64,000 nucleotides of DNA from Steroidobacteraceae bacterium. GTDB taxonomy: Bacteria > Pseudomonadota > Gammaproteobacteria > Steroidobacterales > Steroidobacteraceae. Shown here piece by piece: positions 56,558 through 64,000 of this stretch. Position 1 is the first letter of the stretch, and the number at the start of each line of letters is the position of its first letter. The position numbers and the translations under genes were made by a program. The DNA lies in the NCBI GenBank assembly GCA_025458865.1, contig JALORP010000015.1:32183-96182 (forward strand). Direction: 5' to 3'. The notes below the pieces were generated by a model. That model had not been told where the DNA came from and did not search any database. It worked only from the letters and a program-made list of their open reading frames with translations.

Positions 56558-56997
56558 GAGGCGCCCCCTGCCGCCGGGGGCGGCTGGTGCAGGCTCTCGG
56601 CGACCTCGGGCGGCATGTAGTTCTCGTCATGCTTGGCCAGCACTTCCTCGGCCACGAAGGTGCCGTCGTCGAGCAGCTTGCCGCGCGCCACGACCCCCTG
56701 TCCCTCGCGGAAGAGGTCGGGCAGCAGGCCGGTGTAGCTCACGGGAATGGTCTGCGCGTGGTCGGTGACGGTGAAGCGCACCTCCATGCTCCCCGGACTG
56801 CGCTGCACGCTGCCGGTGGTCACCAGGCCGCCGAGCCTGAATGAGCGCTCTCCCGGAGCCTCGCCCGCCATAATCTGCGACGGGCTGTAGAAATACAGCA
56901 GGTTCTCGTTCAGGGCCTGCAGCGCGACGGTCGTGGCGGCGCCGACGCCAATCACGATCGCGGCCACTGCCAGCATGCGCTTGCGACGGGGTGTCAT
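56554..56997 (-). CDS. ccmE: Cytochrome c maturation protein CcmE
   Basis: [36 protein letters not shown] heme-binding His/Tyr motif. Confidence 0.97.
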   Translation of the reverse strand: MTPRRKRMLAVAAIVIGVGAATTVALQALNENLLYFYSPSQIMAGEAPGERSFRLGGLVTTGSVQRSPGSMEVRFTVTDHAQTIPVSYTGLLPDLFREGQGVVARGKLLDDGTFVAEEVLAKHDENYMPPEVAESLHQPPPAAGGAS

Positions 56998-57164
56998 GAG
57001 CGGTTCTCCTCCATCTGAATCCGCCGGGCGGCGGCGCGGCGCGCCTCCGCAAGGGAGCGACGCGCGCTCCAGATGTTGTAGACAAGGACGAAAAGGGTCA
57101 ATCCGAAGGCCGGCCACAGGTAACCCGCGTAGCCGCCCATGTGCAGGAAATCCGAAAGGCTCAT
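56994..57164 (-). CDS. ccmD: Heme exporter protein CcmD
   Basis: [38 protein letters not shown] between ccmC and ccmE. Confidence 0.92.
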   Translation of the reverse strand: MSLSDFLHMGGYAGYLWPAFGLTLFVLVYNIWSARRSLAEARRAAARRIQMEENRS

Positions 57165-57901
57165 CGGGCAAGTTCCTCGCGCAGCCAGGCCGCATTGCGC
57201 TCGCGGCGGATGACTTCGGCGCGCAGCCGGATCATCAGGACCGCGCCGAAGTACAGGGTGAAGCCGAGCATCATGGCGAGCAGCGGCCAGAGCATGTCCA
57301 TCGTGATGGACGGCTTGCCGATCTTGGTGATGGTGGCGCCCTGGTGCAGCGTGTTCCACCAGTAAACCGAGTAGTGGATGATCGGAAGGTTGATCACGCC
57401 CACCACGGCCAGTACCGCCGAGGCCCGGTCCGCGCGCTGCGGGTCCTCGATCGAGGAGCGCAGCGCCATGAAGCCCAGGTACAGGAACAGCAGGATCAGC
57501 TCGGAAGTCAGGCGCGCGTCCCACACCCACCAGGTGCCCCACATCGGCTTGCCCCACAGCGAGCCGGTGGCGAGCGCCGCGAACGTGAACCAGGCGCCGA
57601 CCGGCGCCGCGGCGGCGGCCACCGCGTGCGCGAGCTTCATGCGCCAGATGAGCGCGATGGCCGAGGCGATCGCCATGGTGGCGTAGATGAACATGGACAT
57701 CCACGCGCTCGGCGCATGGACGTAGACCATCCGGAAGCCCTCGCCCTGCTGGTAATCCGGCGGGGCCAGCACGAGCCCGCCGTACAGCGCGGCAATGATG
57801 AGGATGGCGGCCGGCCAGGCGAACCAGGGCATCAGCATGCCCGCGATCCGGTAGAAATGCGGCGGCGAAGCCAGCTTGTGGAACCAGGTCCAGGTCGCCA
57901 T
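57161..57901 (-). CDS. ccmC: Heme exporter protein CcmC
   Basis: [42 protein letters not shown]. Confidence 0.97.
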   Translation of the reverse strand: MATWTWFHKLASPPHFYRIAGMLMPWFAWPAAILIIAALYGGLVLAPPDYQQGEGFRMVYVHAPSAWMSMFIYATMAIASAIALIWRMKLAHAVAAAAAPVGAWFTFAALATGSLWGKPMWGTWWVWDARLTSELILLFLYLGFMALRSSIEDPQRADRASAVLAVVGVINLPIIHYSVYWWNTLHQGATITKIGKPSITMDMLWPLLAMMLGFTLYFGAVLMIRLRAEVIRRERNAAWLREELAR

Positions 57902-57908
57902 CAGGTCA

Positions 57909-58592
57909 TCACTCCATGCTCACCTTGAGCGCGGCCGAGGTCGCGAACGGCCCGAGGGTCACGCTGAGGATGCACATCGCCCCCAGCAGCAGCAATGGTC
58001 CCCGGGAAACGTCCCCCATCACCGCCATGTCCACCGCGCGGGCCCCGAAGATCAGCGCCGGCATGGCGAGCGGCAGCACCAGCAGCGACAGCAGCACGCT
58101 CCCGCGCCGGATGCCCAGCGTGAGACCCGCGCCGACGGCGCCGAGGAAGCTCAGGATGGCGGTGCCGAGGAAGAGCGAAACGACCACCGTGCCCAGCGCC
58201 TCGGTCGGAATCGCCAGCGACAGGGCCACGATGGGCGCTGCGAGTACGAGCGGCAGCCCACTGACGGTCCAGTGCGCAAGGGCCTTGATGAGCGCGAGCC
58301 ACCACAATGGCTGTCCAGACAGCACCAGCTGTTCGAGAGTTCCGTCCTCGTAGTCGGAACGGAACATGAACTCGAGCGCGAGAAGTGCGGATAGCAATGC
58401 GGCCACCCACAGGACGCCCGCGGCCACCTGCCGGAGCTGGCCTGTCTCGGGGCTCAGGGCCAGCGGGAACAGCGTCGTGACCATCAGGAAGAACACCACC
58501 GGCTGGGTGATCTGCTCCCAGCGGCGGAACGCGAGCTTGAGGTCGCGGGCGTAGAGCAGGCGCCCGGCGGCGAGGAGCCCGGTGGGCTGCAT
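57909..58592 (-). CDS. ccmB: Heme exporter protein CcmB
   Basis: ARDLKLAFRRWEQITQPVVFFLMVTTLFPLAL; synteny. Confidence 0.95.
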   Translation of the reverse strand: MQPTGLLAAGRLLYARDLKLAFRRWEQITQPVVFFLMVTTLFPLALSPETGQLRQVAAGVLWVAALLSALLALEFMFRSDYEDGTLEQLVLSGQPLWWLALIKALAHWTVSGLPLVLAAPIVALSLAIPTEALGTVVVSLFLGTAILSFLGAVGAGLTLGIRRGSVLLSLLVLPLAMPALIFGARAVDMAVMGDVSRGPLLLLGAMCILSVTLGPFATSAALKVSME

Positions 58593-59224
58593 CAGTTGAG
58601 CTCCTCGATCCGCGGCGTCATGCCCGGGATCTCCAGCCCCTGGTGGGCCGCGAGCACGACGCTGCCGCCAGCCCGCACGTGCTCGCCGATGAGCGCCGAG
58701 AACAGCCGCACGCCGGCGACGTCGAGGTTGGTGAAGGGTTCGTCCAGGACCCACAGCCGGGCGCCCAGCAGGAGGATGCGGCTCATGGCGAGCCGTCGCC
58801 GCTGGCCGGCCGAGAGCACGCGCGCCGGCAGGTCGCGGCAGCGCAGGATGCCCAGGCGCTCGAGAGTCGCCTCCACCTCGGCCGCCGGCAGCACCCGGCG
58901 GATACCCACGCTGTAGTGCAGGTTCTCGAAGGCCGTGAGGTCGCCCTTCAGGGCGTTTTCATGACCGAGGTAGGCGAGTTCGGCGTCGTACTCGTCGCGC
59001 ACGCGTCGGATGGGCTGGCCCTTCCACCCGACGGTGCCCTCCTCCGCCGGCAGCAGCCCGGCGAGCACACGCAGCAAGGTCGTCTTCCCCGTGCCGTTGG
59101 GGCCCGCGACGTGAACCACTTCGCCCGGCAGGATGTCGAGGCTGACGCCGCGCAGCACGTGGCGATCGCCGCGCCAGACGTGGATGGCGCGCGCCGAAAG
59201 GCCATGCGGATGAAGTGTTTCCAC
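58592..59224 (-). CDS. ccmA: Heme exporter ATP-binding protein CcmA
   Basis: GPNGTGKTTLLRVLAGLL, LSAGQRRRLAMSRILL, LDEPFTNLD. Confidence 0.96.
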   Translation of the reverse strand: METLHPHGLSARAIHVWRGDRHVLRGVSLDILPGEVVHVAGPNGTGKTTLLRVLAGLLPAEEGTVGWKGQPIRRVRDEYDAELAYLGHENALKGDLTAFENLHYSVGIRRVLPAAEVEATLERLGILRCRDLPARVLSAGQRRRLAMSRILLLGARLWVLDEPFTNLDVAGVRLFSALIGEHVRAGGSVVLAAHQGLEIPGMTPRIEELN

Positions 59225-59368
59225 CAGGGTCGCTGCCCCCTCGTTCAGACCCGCGCGACTATATCAGACTCACGAACTGGACTTCGTAGTTGGCATGCCG
59301 TCGCAGGCTCGTGGATTTCCGCAGGTTGCGGGCCGTGCCCGCGCCCGCTACCGGACCGACTCGCAGGC

Positions 59369-59455
59369 TGGTGCCCCGGGCAGGAGTCGAACCTGCATGG
59401 CCTTGCGGCCAGCGGATTTTAAGTCCGCTGCGTCTACCAGTTTCGCCACCGGGGC
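59369..59455 (-). tRNA. tRNA-Leu(UAA)
   Basis: GCCCCGGTGGCGAAACTGGTAGACGCAGCGGACTTAAAATCCGCT...GGTTCGACTCCTGCCCGGGGCACCA; encoded CCA and long variable arm. Confidence 0.97.
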
Positions 59456-59494
59456 CGAGGGCGTGCACCCTGTCGGCCCGGCTAGATTAGCCGT

Positions 59495-60076
59495 TCAGGA
59501 CGGCCAGCGCAGGAGCAGCCCATGGGTGGGCAGGAAGACCAGGAGCGCGAAGCCCGCCCACAGGAGCGCCAGGTAGGGTACCGCCGGCCACGCGGACGGC
59601 CGCCCGCCCAGGCCGTGGCTCCAGTTGATGTTCTCGCGGGGACTCCCGGCGACCCGCGACGCCGGCAGGACCACCGCCGCGAGCAGCAGCGCGCCCGCAA
59701 GGCCGCGGGGGTCGTAGCCGTACGCCCCGACCATCCAGAGCAGCACGGCCGGCAACGGCACGTGGAACAGCGACAGCAGGCGCAGCCGCAGCGGGCGCTC
59801 CCGCTCGAACATGTACTCGGTGAGCCCGGTCACCCGCCGGCGCAGGGCGAGCCGCAGGGCGAAATCCACGTTCCAGAGAAGCTCGGGCAGCAGCGTCGCC
59901 ACGGTGAGCACGCTCGCGAGCAAGGCGCTCTCGAGCCACAGCGCGGGGACCGCGCCGAGCAGCGCGATATCGGAGAACCAGAGGAGGTTTCGTGGGCCGT
60001 AGTGGCGGAGCCAGACGACCAGGATGACGAGCGTGACGCCCGTATAGGCCAGTTTGAACCAGAACGGGATGGTCAC
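59495..60076 (-). CDS. Integral membrane protein of unknown function, 193 aa
   Basis: Several hydrophobic segments (LAYTGVTLVILVVWL, LLGAVPALWLESALLASVLTV); no named family recognised. Confidence 0.75.
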   Translation of the reverse strand: MTIPFWFKLAYTGVTLVILVVWLRHYGPRNLLWFSDIALLGAVPALWLESALLASVLTVATLLPELLWNVDFALRLALRRRVTGLTEYMFERERPLRLRLLSLFHVPLPAVLLWMVGAYGYDPRGLAGALLLAAVVLPASRVAGSPRENINWSHGLGGRPSAWPAVPYLALLWAGFALLVFLPTHGLLLRWPS

Positions 60077-60164
60077 CGCGAATCAGCCGGCCTGGCCGCC
60101 GCGCCTACGCGGTGCGCCGGAGTCCCGGCCCGGCAGGTCGCCGGGCCGGGACACGCAGAAGGCG

Positions 60165-60440
60165 TCAGCCGCCTGAAGCGTAGAAGGCCGCGAGGTCGGC
60201 AGCAACGTCGGCGATGCTCGGGTCGAGCTTCTCCTTGTGCTTCACCTTGCCGGCGAGGATGTCCTTGATCGTCTTCTCGATGTCGGCGGCCGACAGGTCC
60301 GCGAACTCATCGGCCTCGTGGCACTCGGCGCAGGCCTCGTCGTGCTTGGCCTTGCCCTTGGCCGCATCGGCGGCGAGAGCGGGACCCGCGAGCATGAGCG
60401 TGCCGGCGGCGAGGGTTGCGACGAGAATGTTGCGTTTCAT
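60165..60440 (-). CDS. Small periplasmic class I c-type cytochrome
   Basis: Signal peptide MKRNILVATLAAGTLMLAGPALA, heme motif CAECH, C-terminal VAADLAAFYASGG. ATG at 60440. Confidence 0.88.
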   Translation of the reverse strand: MKRNILVATLAAGTLMLAGPALAADAAKGKAKHDEACAECHEADEFADLSAADIEKTIKDILAGKVKHKEKLDPSIADVAADLAAFYASGG

Positions 60441-60576
60441 CTGTGAGTGCCTCCTGCTTGGTCGGTGTGGCCGATCGCTCCATTTCGGAGCCTGCGCGGA
60501 CTTTAGCACATCGAAACTGAACGCCGGCCTAACGAAGATCCGGCGGAAACGCAGGTATTTGTACGGATGGGGCGAG

Positions 60577-60650
60577 TGGAGGCTAGGGTCGGAATCGAAC
60601 CGGCGTACACGGCTTTGCAGGCCGCTGCATGACCACTCTGCCACCTAGCC
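60577..60650 (-). tRNA. tRNA-Cys(GCA)
   Basis: GGCTAGGTGGCAGAGTGGTCATGCAGCGGCCTGCAAAGCCG...GGTTCGATTCCGACCCTAGCCTCCA. Confidence 0.97.
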
Positions 60651-60661
60651 TCGGCGGCCCA

Positions 60662-60694
60662 TCAAACACAAAACCCCGGGAGGTCATCCCGGGG
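60662..60694 (-). terminator. Terminator-like hairpin between tRNA-Gly and tRNA-Cys
   Basis: 8-bp stem CCCCGGGA/TCCCGGGG (60674-60681 with 60687-60694), then TTTTGTGTTT on the minus strand. Confidence 0.7.
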
Positions 60695-60703
60695 CTGTGA
60701 AAC

Positions 60704-60779
60704 TGGAGCGGGAAACGAGGCTCGAACTCGCGACCTCAACCTTGGCAAGGTTGCGCTCTACCAACTGAGCTATTCCCGC
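60704..60779 (-). tRNA. tRNA-Gly(GCC)
   Basis: GCGGGAATAGCTCAGTTGGTAGAGCGCAACCTTGCCAAGGTTGAGGTCGCGAGTTCGAGCCTCGTTTCCCGCTCCA. Confidence 0.97.
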
Positions 60780-60816
60780 CCGGGAGCCGGAAATTGTAGG
60801 GGGTGGCGGGCTGGTG

Positions 60817-61389
60817 TCAAGTGTGGCGGTGGGCCGCAAGGTCCGGCCAGGCCGCGCGCAGGTAGACGGCCATCGACCAGAGCGTCAGGACCGCGGCTAT
60901 GGCCGTGAGGATCAGGCCCAGCGCGTAGATCGGTATGAACAGCAGGTCCTGCCGGAACAGCAGCATGGACAGACCCACGACCTGCAGGATCGTCTTGAAC
61001 TTGCCCATCGAGGATACGGCGACCTTGCGCCGCGCCCCGATTTCCGCCATCCATTCGCGCAGCGCAGAAATCGCGATTTCCCGACCGATGATCACGACCG
61101 CCATCAGGGTCACGTACCAGCTCGGGTCGCGGCTCACGATGAGCACCAGCGCCGTGGCCACGATGAGCTTGTCCGCCACCGGGTCGAGGAAGGCGCCGAG
61201 CGGCGACACCTGGCCGAGCTTGCGCGCGAGGTAGCCGTCGAACGAGTCGGTGATCCCGGCGAGCGCGAACATCAGCCCGCAGGCCATGTCGGACCAGGTA
61301 AAGGGCAGGTAGAAGAACAGGACGATCGCCGGGATCAGGGCGATGCGCAGCGCGGTGAGCAGGTTCGGGATCGTGTAGGGATGGGTCAT
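60817..61389 (-). CDS. pgsA: CDP-diacylglycerol-glycerol-3-phosphate 3-phosphatidyltransferase
   Basis: NLLTALRIALIPAIV, TDSFDGYLARKLGQVSPLGAFLDPVADKL. Confidence 0.97.
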   Translation of the reverse strand: MTHPYTIPNLLTALRIALIPAIVLFFYLPFTWSDMACGLMFALAGITDSFDGYLARKLGQVSPLGAFLDPVADKLIVATALVLIVSRDPSWYVTLMAVVIIGREIAISALREWMAEIGARRKVAVSSMGKFKTILQVVGLSMLLFRQDLLFIPIYALGLILTAIAAVLTLWSMAVYLRAAWPDLAAHRHT

Positions 61390-63200
61390 CGCGCGCCAGG
61401 GTGAAGGTGGTCGTATATGGCCTCGGCGAGCGCGTGGCTGACACCCCGTACCGTGGCCAGGTCCTCGACGCCTGCGCGCAGCACGCCCTGCAGGCCGCCG
61501 AAGTGCTTCAGCAGCGCCCGCCGGCGCGTCGGCCCGAGCCCCGCCACCGCGTCGAGCGCCGAGGCCTGGCCCGACCTTCCGCGCGAGCGGCGATGACCCG
61601 TGATCGCGAAACGGTGGGCCTCGTCGCGGATGCGCTGGATCAGGTGCAGCGCGCGTGAATCCCCCGGCAGTATAGAAGGCGCTTCCGAGCCCAACAAGAA
61701 CAGCCGTTCCTGCCCGGCGCGGCGGTCGGCACCCTTCGCGACGCCGACGACGGCGGCAGGCCTCGCCCCGGCCGCATCGAGGGCGCGCGCCGCGCTCGCG
61801 ACCTGGCCCGGCCCGCCGTCGATGAACAGCACGTCCGGGGCCGGCACCTCGCCCGCCTGCACCCGGCGGTAGCGCCGCTCGATGGCCTGGGCCATGGCGC
61901 CGTAGTCGTCACCGGGCGCCACGCCGCTGATGTTGAAGCGCCGGTACTCGGGCTTGAGCGGACCTTCGTGCCCGAACACGACGCAGGAGGCGACAGTCGC
62001 CTCGCCCTGCGTATGGCTGATGTCGAAGCACTCGAGACGGATCGGCGTTCGCTCGAGGCCGAGCGCGAGCCGGAGGTCCTCGAACTGGTCGCGCAGGCTC
62101 GCGCGCGTGGCGATGCGCATCCGGAGTGCGTTCTCGGCATTCTGTCGGGCCATTTCCACCCAGCGCTGCTTGCGGCCTCGCTGGGCGTCACGGACCACGA
62201 CCTTGCGCCCGGCGCGGGCCCCGAGAGCGCCTGCCAGCAATTCCGCGTCGGGCACGGGCAGCGAGGTGAGGATCTCACCGGGCGGCGCGCGGTCGAGGTA
62301 GTGCTGCGCGAGGAAGGCGCCGAGCACCTCGGCCGGCTCGTCGAGCGGTGCCCGCGGGAAGAAGTGCGAGGTCCCGAGGCTCTGGCCGCCGCGGACGAAC
62401 ATCAGCGCGATGCAGGTGTCCGGGCCGGCGGCTGCGATCGCCACGACGTCGGCCTCCCCCGCCGCCGCGCCGGCCACCGACTGCTGGGCCTGGAGCTGCG
62501 CGAGCGCCGAGAGCTGGTCCCGCAGGGCGGCCGCCCGCTCGAAGCGCAGCTCGCCCGCAGCCTGCTCCATCTCGGCGCTGAGCCGCGCCGTCACTTCCGT
62601 GCTCTTGCCATCGAGCACCAGGGAAACGGCCTCGACGTCCCGGGCGTAGTCCTCACGACCGATCAGGCCGACGCAGGGCGCCGAGCAGCGCCCGATCTGG
62701 TGCTCGAGACAGGGGCGGCTGCGGTTCGCGAAGAAGCTGTCCTTGCAGCCGCGCAGGCGGAACAGCTTCTGCAGCTGGCGGGTCGTGGAGCGGACGGCCC
62801 GTGCGTCGGGGAATGGCCCGAACAGCCGGCCCTGCGGCCGGCGCGGCCCCCGGTACACCGTGAGCCTCGGGTACTCGTGCGCGGACAGCAGCACGTAGGG
62901 AAAGCTCTTGTCGTCGCGGAGGATGACGTTGTAGCGCGGCCGGTGCGCCTTGATGAGGTTGTACTCGAGGAGCAGCGCCTCGGTCTCGGACTGCGTTACC
63001 GTCACCTCGACGGCGGCGACATGGCGCATCAGGGCGGCCACCTTCGGGCTCAGGTCGCCGCGGAAGTAGCTGGCCACCCGGGCGCGCAGGCTCTTCGCCT
63101 TGCCGACGTAGAGGATCTTCCCGGCCGCATCGAGCATGCGGTAGACGCCGGGGGAGACCGGCAGCGTGGCCACGAAGGCTTTCGGGTCGAACTCGGTCAA
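61386..63200 (-). CDS. uvrC: Excinuclease ABC subunit C
   Basis: SPGVYRMLDAAGKILYVGKAKSLRARVASYF (GIY-YIG), IRLECFDISHTQGEATVASCVVF, FIDGGPGQV. Probable TTG start at 63200. Confidence 0.96.
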   Translation of the reverse strand: MTEFDPKAFVATLPVSPGVYRMLDAAGKILYVGKAKSLRARVASYFRGDLSPKVAALMRHVAAVEVTVTQSETEALLLEYNLIKAHRPRYNVILRDDKSFPYVLLSAHEYPRLTVYRGPRRPQGRLFGPFPDARAVRSTTRQLQKLFRLRGCKDSFFANRSRPCLEHQIGRCSAPCVGLIGREDYARDVEAVSLVLDGKSTEVTARLSAEMEQAAGELRFERAAALRDQLSALAQLQAQQSVAGAAAGEADVVAIAAAGPDTCIALMFVRGGQSLGTSHFFPRAPLDEPAEVLGAFLAQHYLDRAPPGEILTSLPVPDAELLAGALGARAGRKVVVRDAQRGRKQRWVEMARQNAENALRMRIATRASLRDQFEDLRLALGLERTPIRLECFDISHTQGEATVASCVVFGHEGPLKPEYRRFNISGVAPGDDYGAMAQAIERRYRRVQAGEVPAPDVLFIDGGPGQVASAARALDAAGARPAAVVGVAKGADRRAGQERLFLLGSEAPSILPGDSRALHLIQRIRDEAHRFAITGHRRSRGRSGQASALDAVAGLGPTRRRALLKHFGGLQGVLRAGVEDLATVRGVSHALAEAIYDHLHPGAR

Positions 63201-63229
63201 GGCGACACCCGCCCCGTGGGCGTGTCCGG

Positions 63230-63862
63230 TCAACGGTCGAGCAATTCTCGGGCGCGCCCGACCACCCGCGCAAACATCTCGTCCGTCAGCCGCCGGGTCT
63301 GCGTGTTGTAGCGGCTGCAGTGGTAGGAGTCGAGGAGCACACCGCCGCCGGGCAGGGCGTGTTCGGCGCCGTGCGCGAAACGCGCCGCCGCCGGCTTGAG
63401 CCCGAGACCCCTGAGTACCGCCGCGTGGGCGATGGCGCCGAGCGCGAGCACGACGCCGCCCCCGAGCGCGGCCAGCTCTCCCCTGAGGTAGCCGTTGCAC
63501 TCCGCAACCTCGGCCGGCGTCGGCTTGTTCGCCGGCGGAAGGCAGCGCACGGCGTTGGTGATGCGGCAGGCGACCAGCTCGAGGCCGTCATCGGCCGCGA
63601 CGGAGTCGGGCCGACTGGCGAAACCGAACTGGTGCAGCGTCCGGTACAGGAGGATCCCGGCATGGTCGCCGGTGAACGGACGGCCGGTGCGGTTGGCGCC
63701 GTGCATGCCCGGCGCCAGCCCAACCACGAGCAGACGCGGCCGCTCGACCCCGAAGGACGGGACGGGGGCGGCGTGATAGCCGGGATGATCACGCCGCACG
63801 CCGCGCAGGAAACCCGCAAGCCGCGGGCAGCGTGCACAGGCCGCGTCGAAATCGCGCGCCAC
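63230..63862 (-). CDS. Uracil-DNA glycosylase, family 5 (UDGb)-like
   Basis: VVGLAPGMHGANRTGRPFTGDHAG, DSYHCSRYNTQTRRLT; four Cys (CARC ... CRITNAVRC) compatible with an Fe-S cluster. Confidence 0.85.
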   Translation of the reverse strand: MARDFDAACARCPRLAGFLRGVRRDHPGYHAAPVPSFGVERPRLLVVGLAPGMHGANRTGRPFTGDHAGILLYRTLHQFGFASRPDSVAADDGLELVACRITNAVRCLPPANKPTPAEVAECNGYLRGELAALGGGVVLALGAIAHAAVLRGLGLKPAAARFAHGAEHALPGGGVLLDSYHCSRYNTQTRRLTDEMFARVVGRARELLDR

Positions 63863-63927
63863 CGGCGGAGTCCGGGCGGGGCCCCTGCCCCGCCCGGGAA
63901 TCCCGCAGCCCGCCTGGCTGTCGCGGC

Positions 63928-64000
63928 TCAGGCGTGCTCGCCGTGGAACTGCTCTTCCTCGGTCGAGCCCTTGAGCGCGGTCACCGACGACCGGCCGCCC
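63928..64000 (-). CDS. aceA: Isocitrate lyase, C-terminal end (truncated at right edge)
   Basis: Reverse-strand translation GRSSVTALKGSTEEEQFHGEHA* closely matches the E. coli AceA C-terminus TSSVTALTGSTEESQF. Confidence 0.82.
   Translation of the reverse strand, partial: GGRSSVTALKGSTEEEQFHGEHA

Noticed and set aside
54818-56620. 600-aa plus-strand ORF opposite ccmF
   Set aside because: His/Arg/Glu-rich shadow translation; ccmF on the minus strand has canonical WGGHEGS and [10 protein letters not shown] motifs.
59369-59455. tRNA-Leu as an integration site for a genomic island
   Set aside because: No integrase, no visible direct repeat of the tRNA 3' end, and flanking genes (ccm, cytochrome) look like core functions.
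1-64000. CRISPR arrays, insertion sequences, prophage, rRNA
   Set aside because: None seen: no regularly spaced repeats, transposase/integrase motifs, phage structural genes or rRNA-like sequence.

Overview
A 64 kb window of high-GC proteobacterial chromosome, gammaproteobacterial by gene content and synteny. It is densely coding, and I saw no rRNA, CRISPR array, IS element or prophage. Main blocks, left to right: an AddB/AddA-like DNA repair nuclease-helicase pair; a PAS-GGDEF-EAL protein; a type II secretion block gspG-N (gspC-F absent); fabD-fabG-acpP-fabF-pabB-pabC-mltG-tmk-holB-pilZ; a cNMP-binding/rhodanese protein; a fadB/fadJ-like protein; an EEP-family protein divergent from a TIR-like protein; a prpB-prpC-acnD-prpF methylcitrate cluster; a haloalkane dehalogenase/alkane hydroxylase/AraC locus; an Ig-RCC1 lipoprotein; ggt; a DUF4397 lipoprotein; a serine hydrolase; lemA-M48; a phasin/TetR pair; a complete ccmABCDEFGHI operon; tRNA-Leu, tRNA-Cys and tRNA-Gly; pgsA; uvrC; a family 5-like UDG; and the 3' end of aceA. 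The most notable non-coding signal is a near-canonical XerCD dif site at 45538-45565, which suggests the window spans the chromosome terminus. Other leads are a dehalogenase with an intact catalytic pentad but without the DhlA cap-domain insertion, a TIR-like protein divergent from an EEP enzyme, and an E. coli-like uvrC-pgsA-glyW-cysT-leuZ arrangement interrupted by two genes. No searches were run. All family calls rest on motif and sequence recognition.
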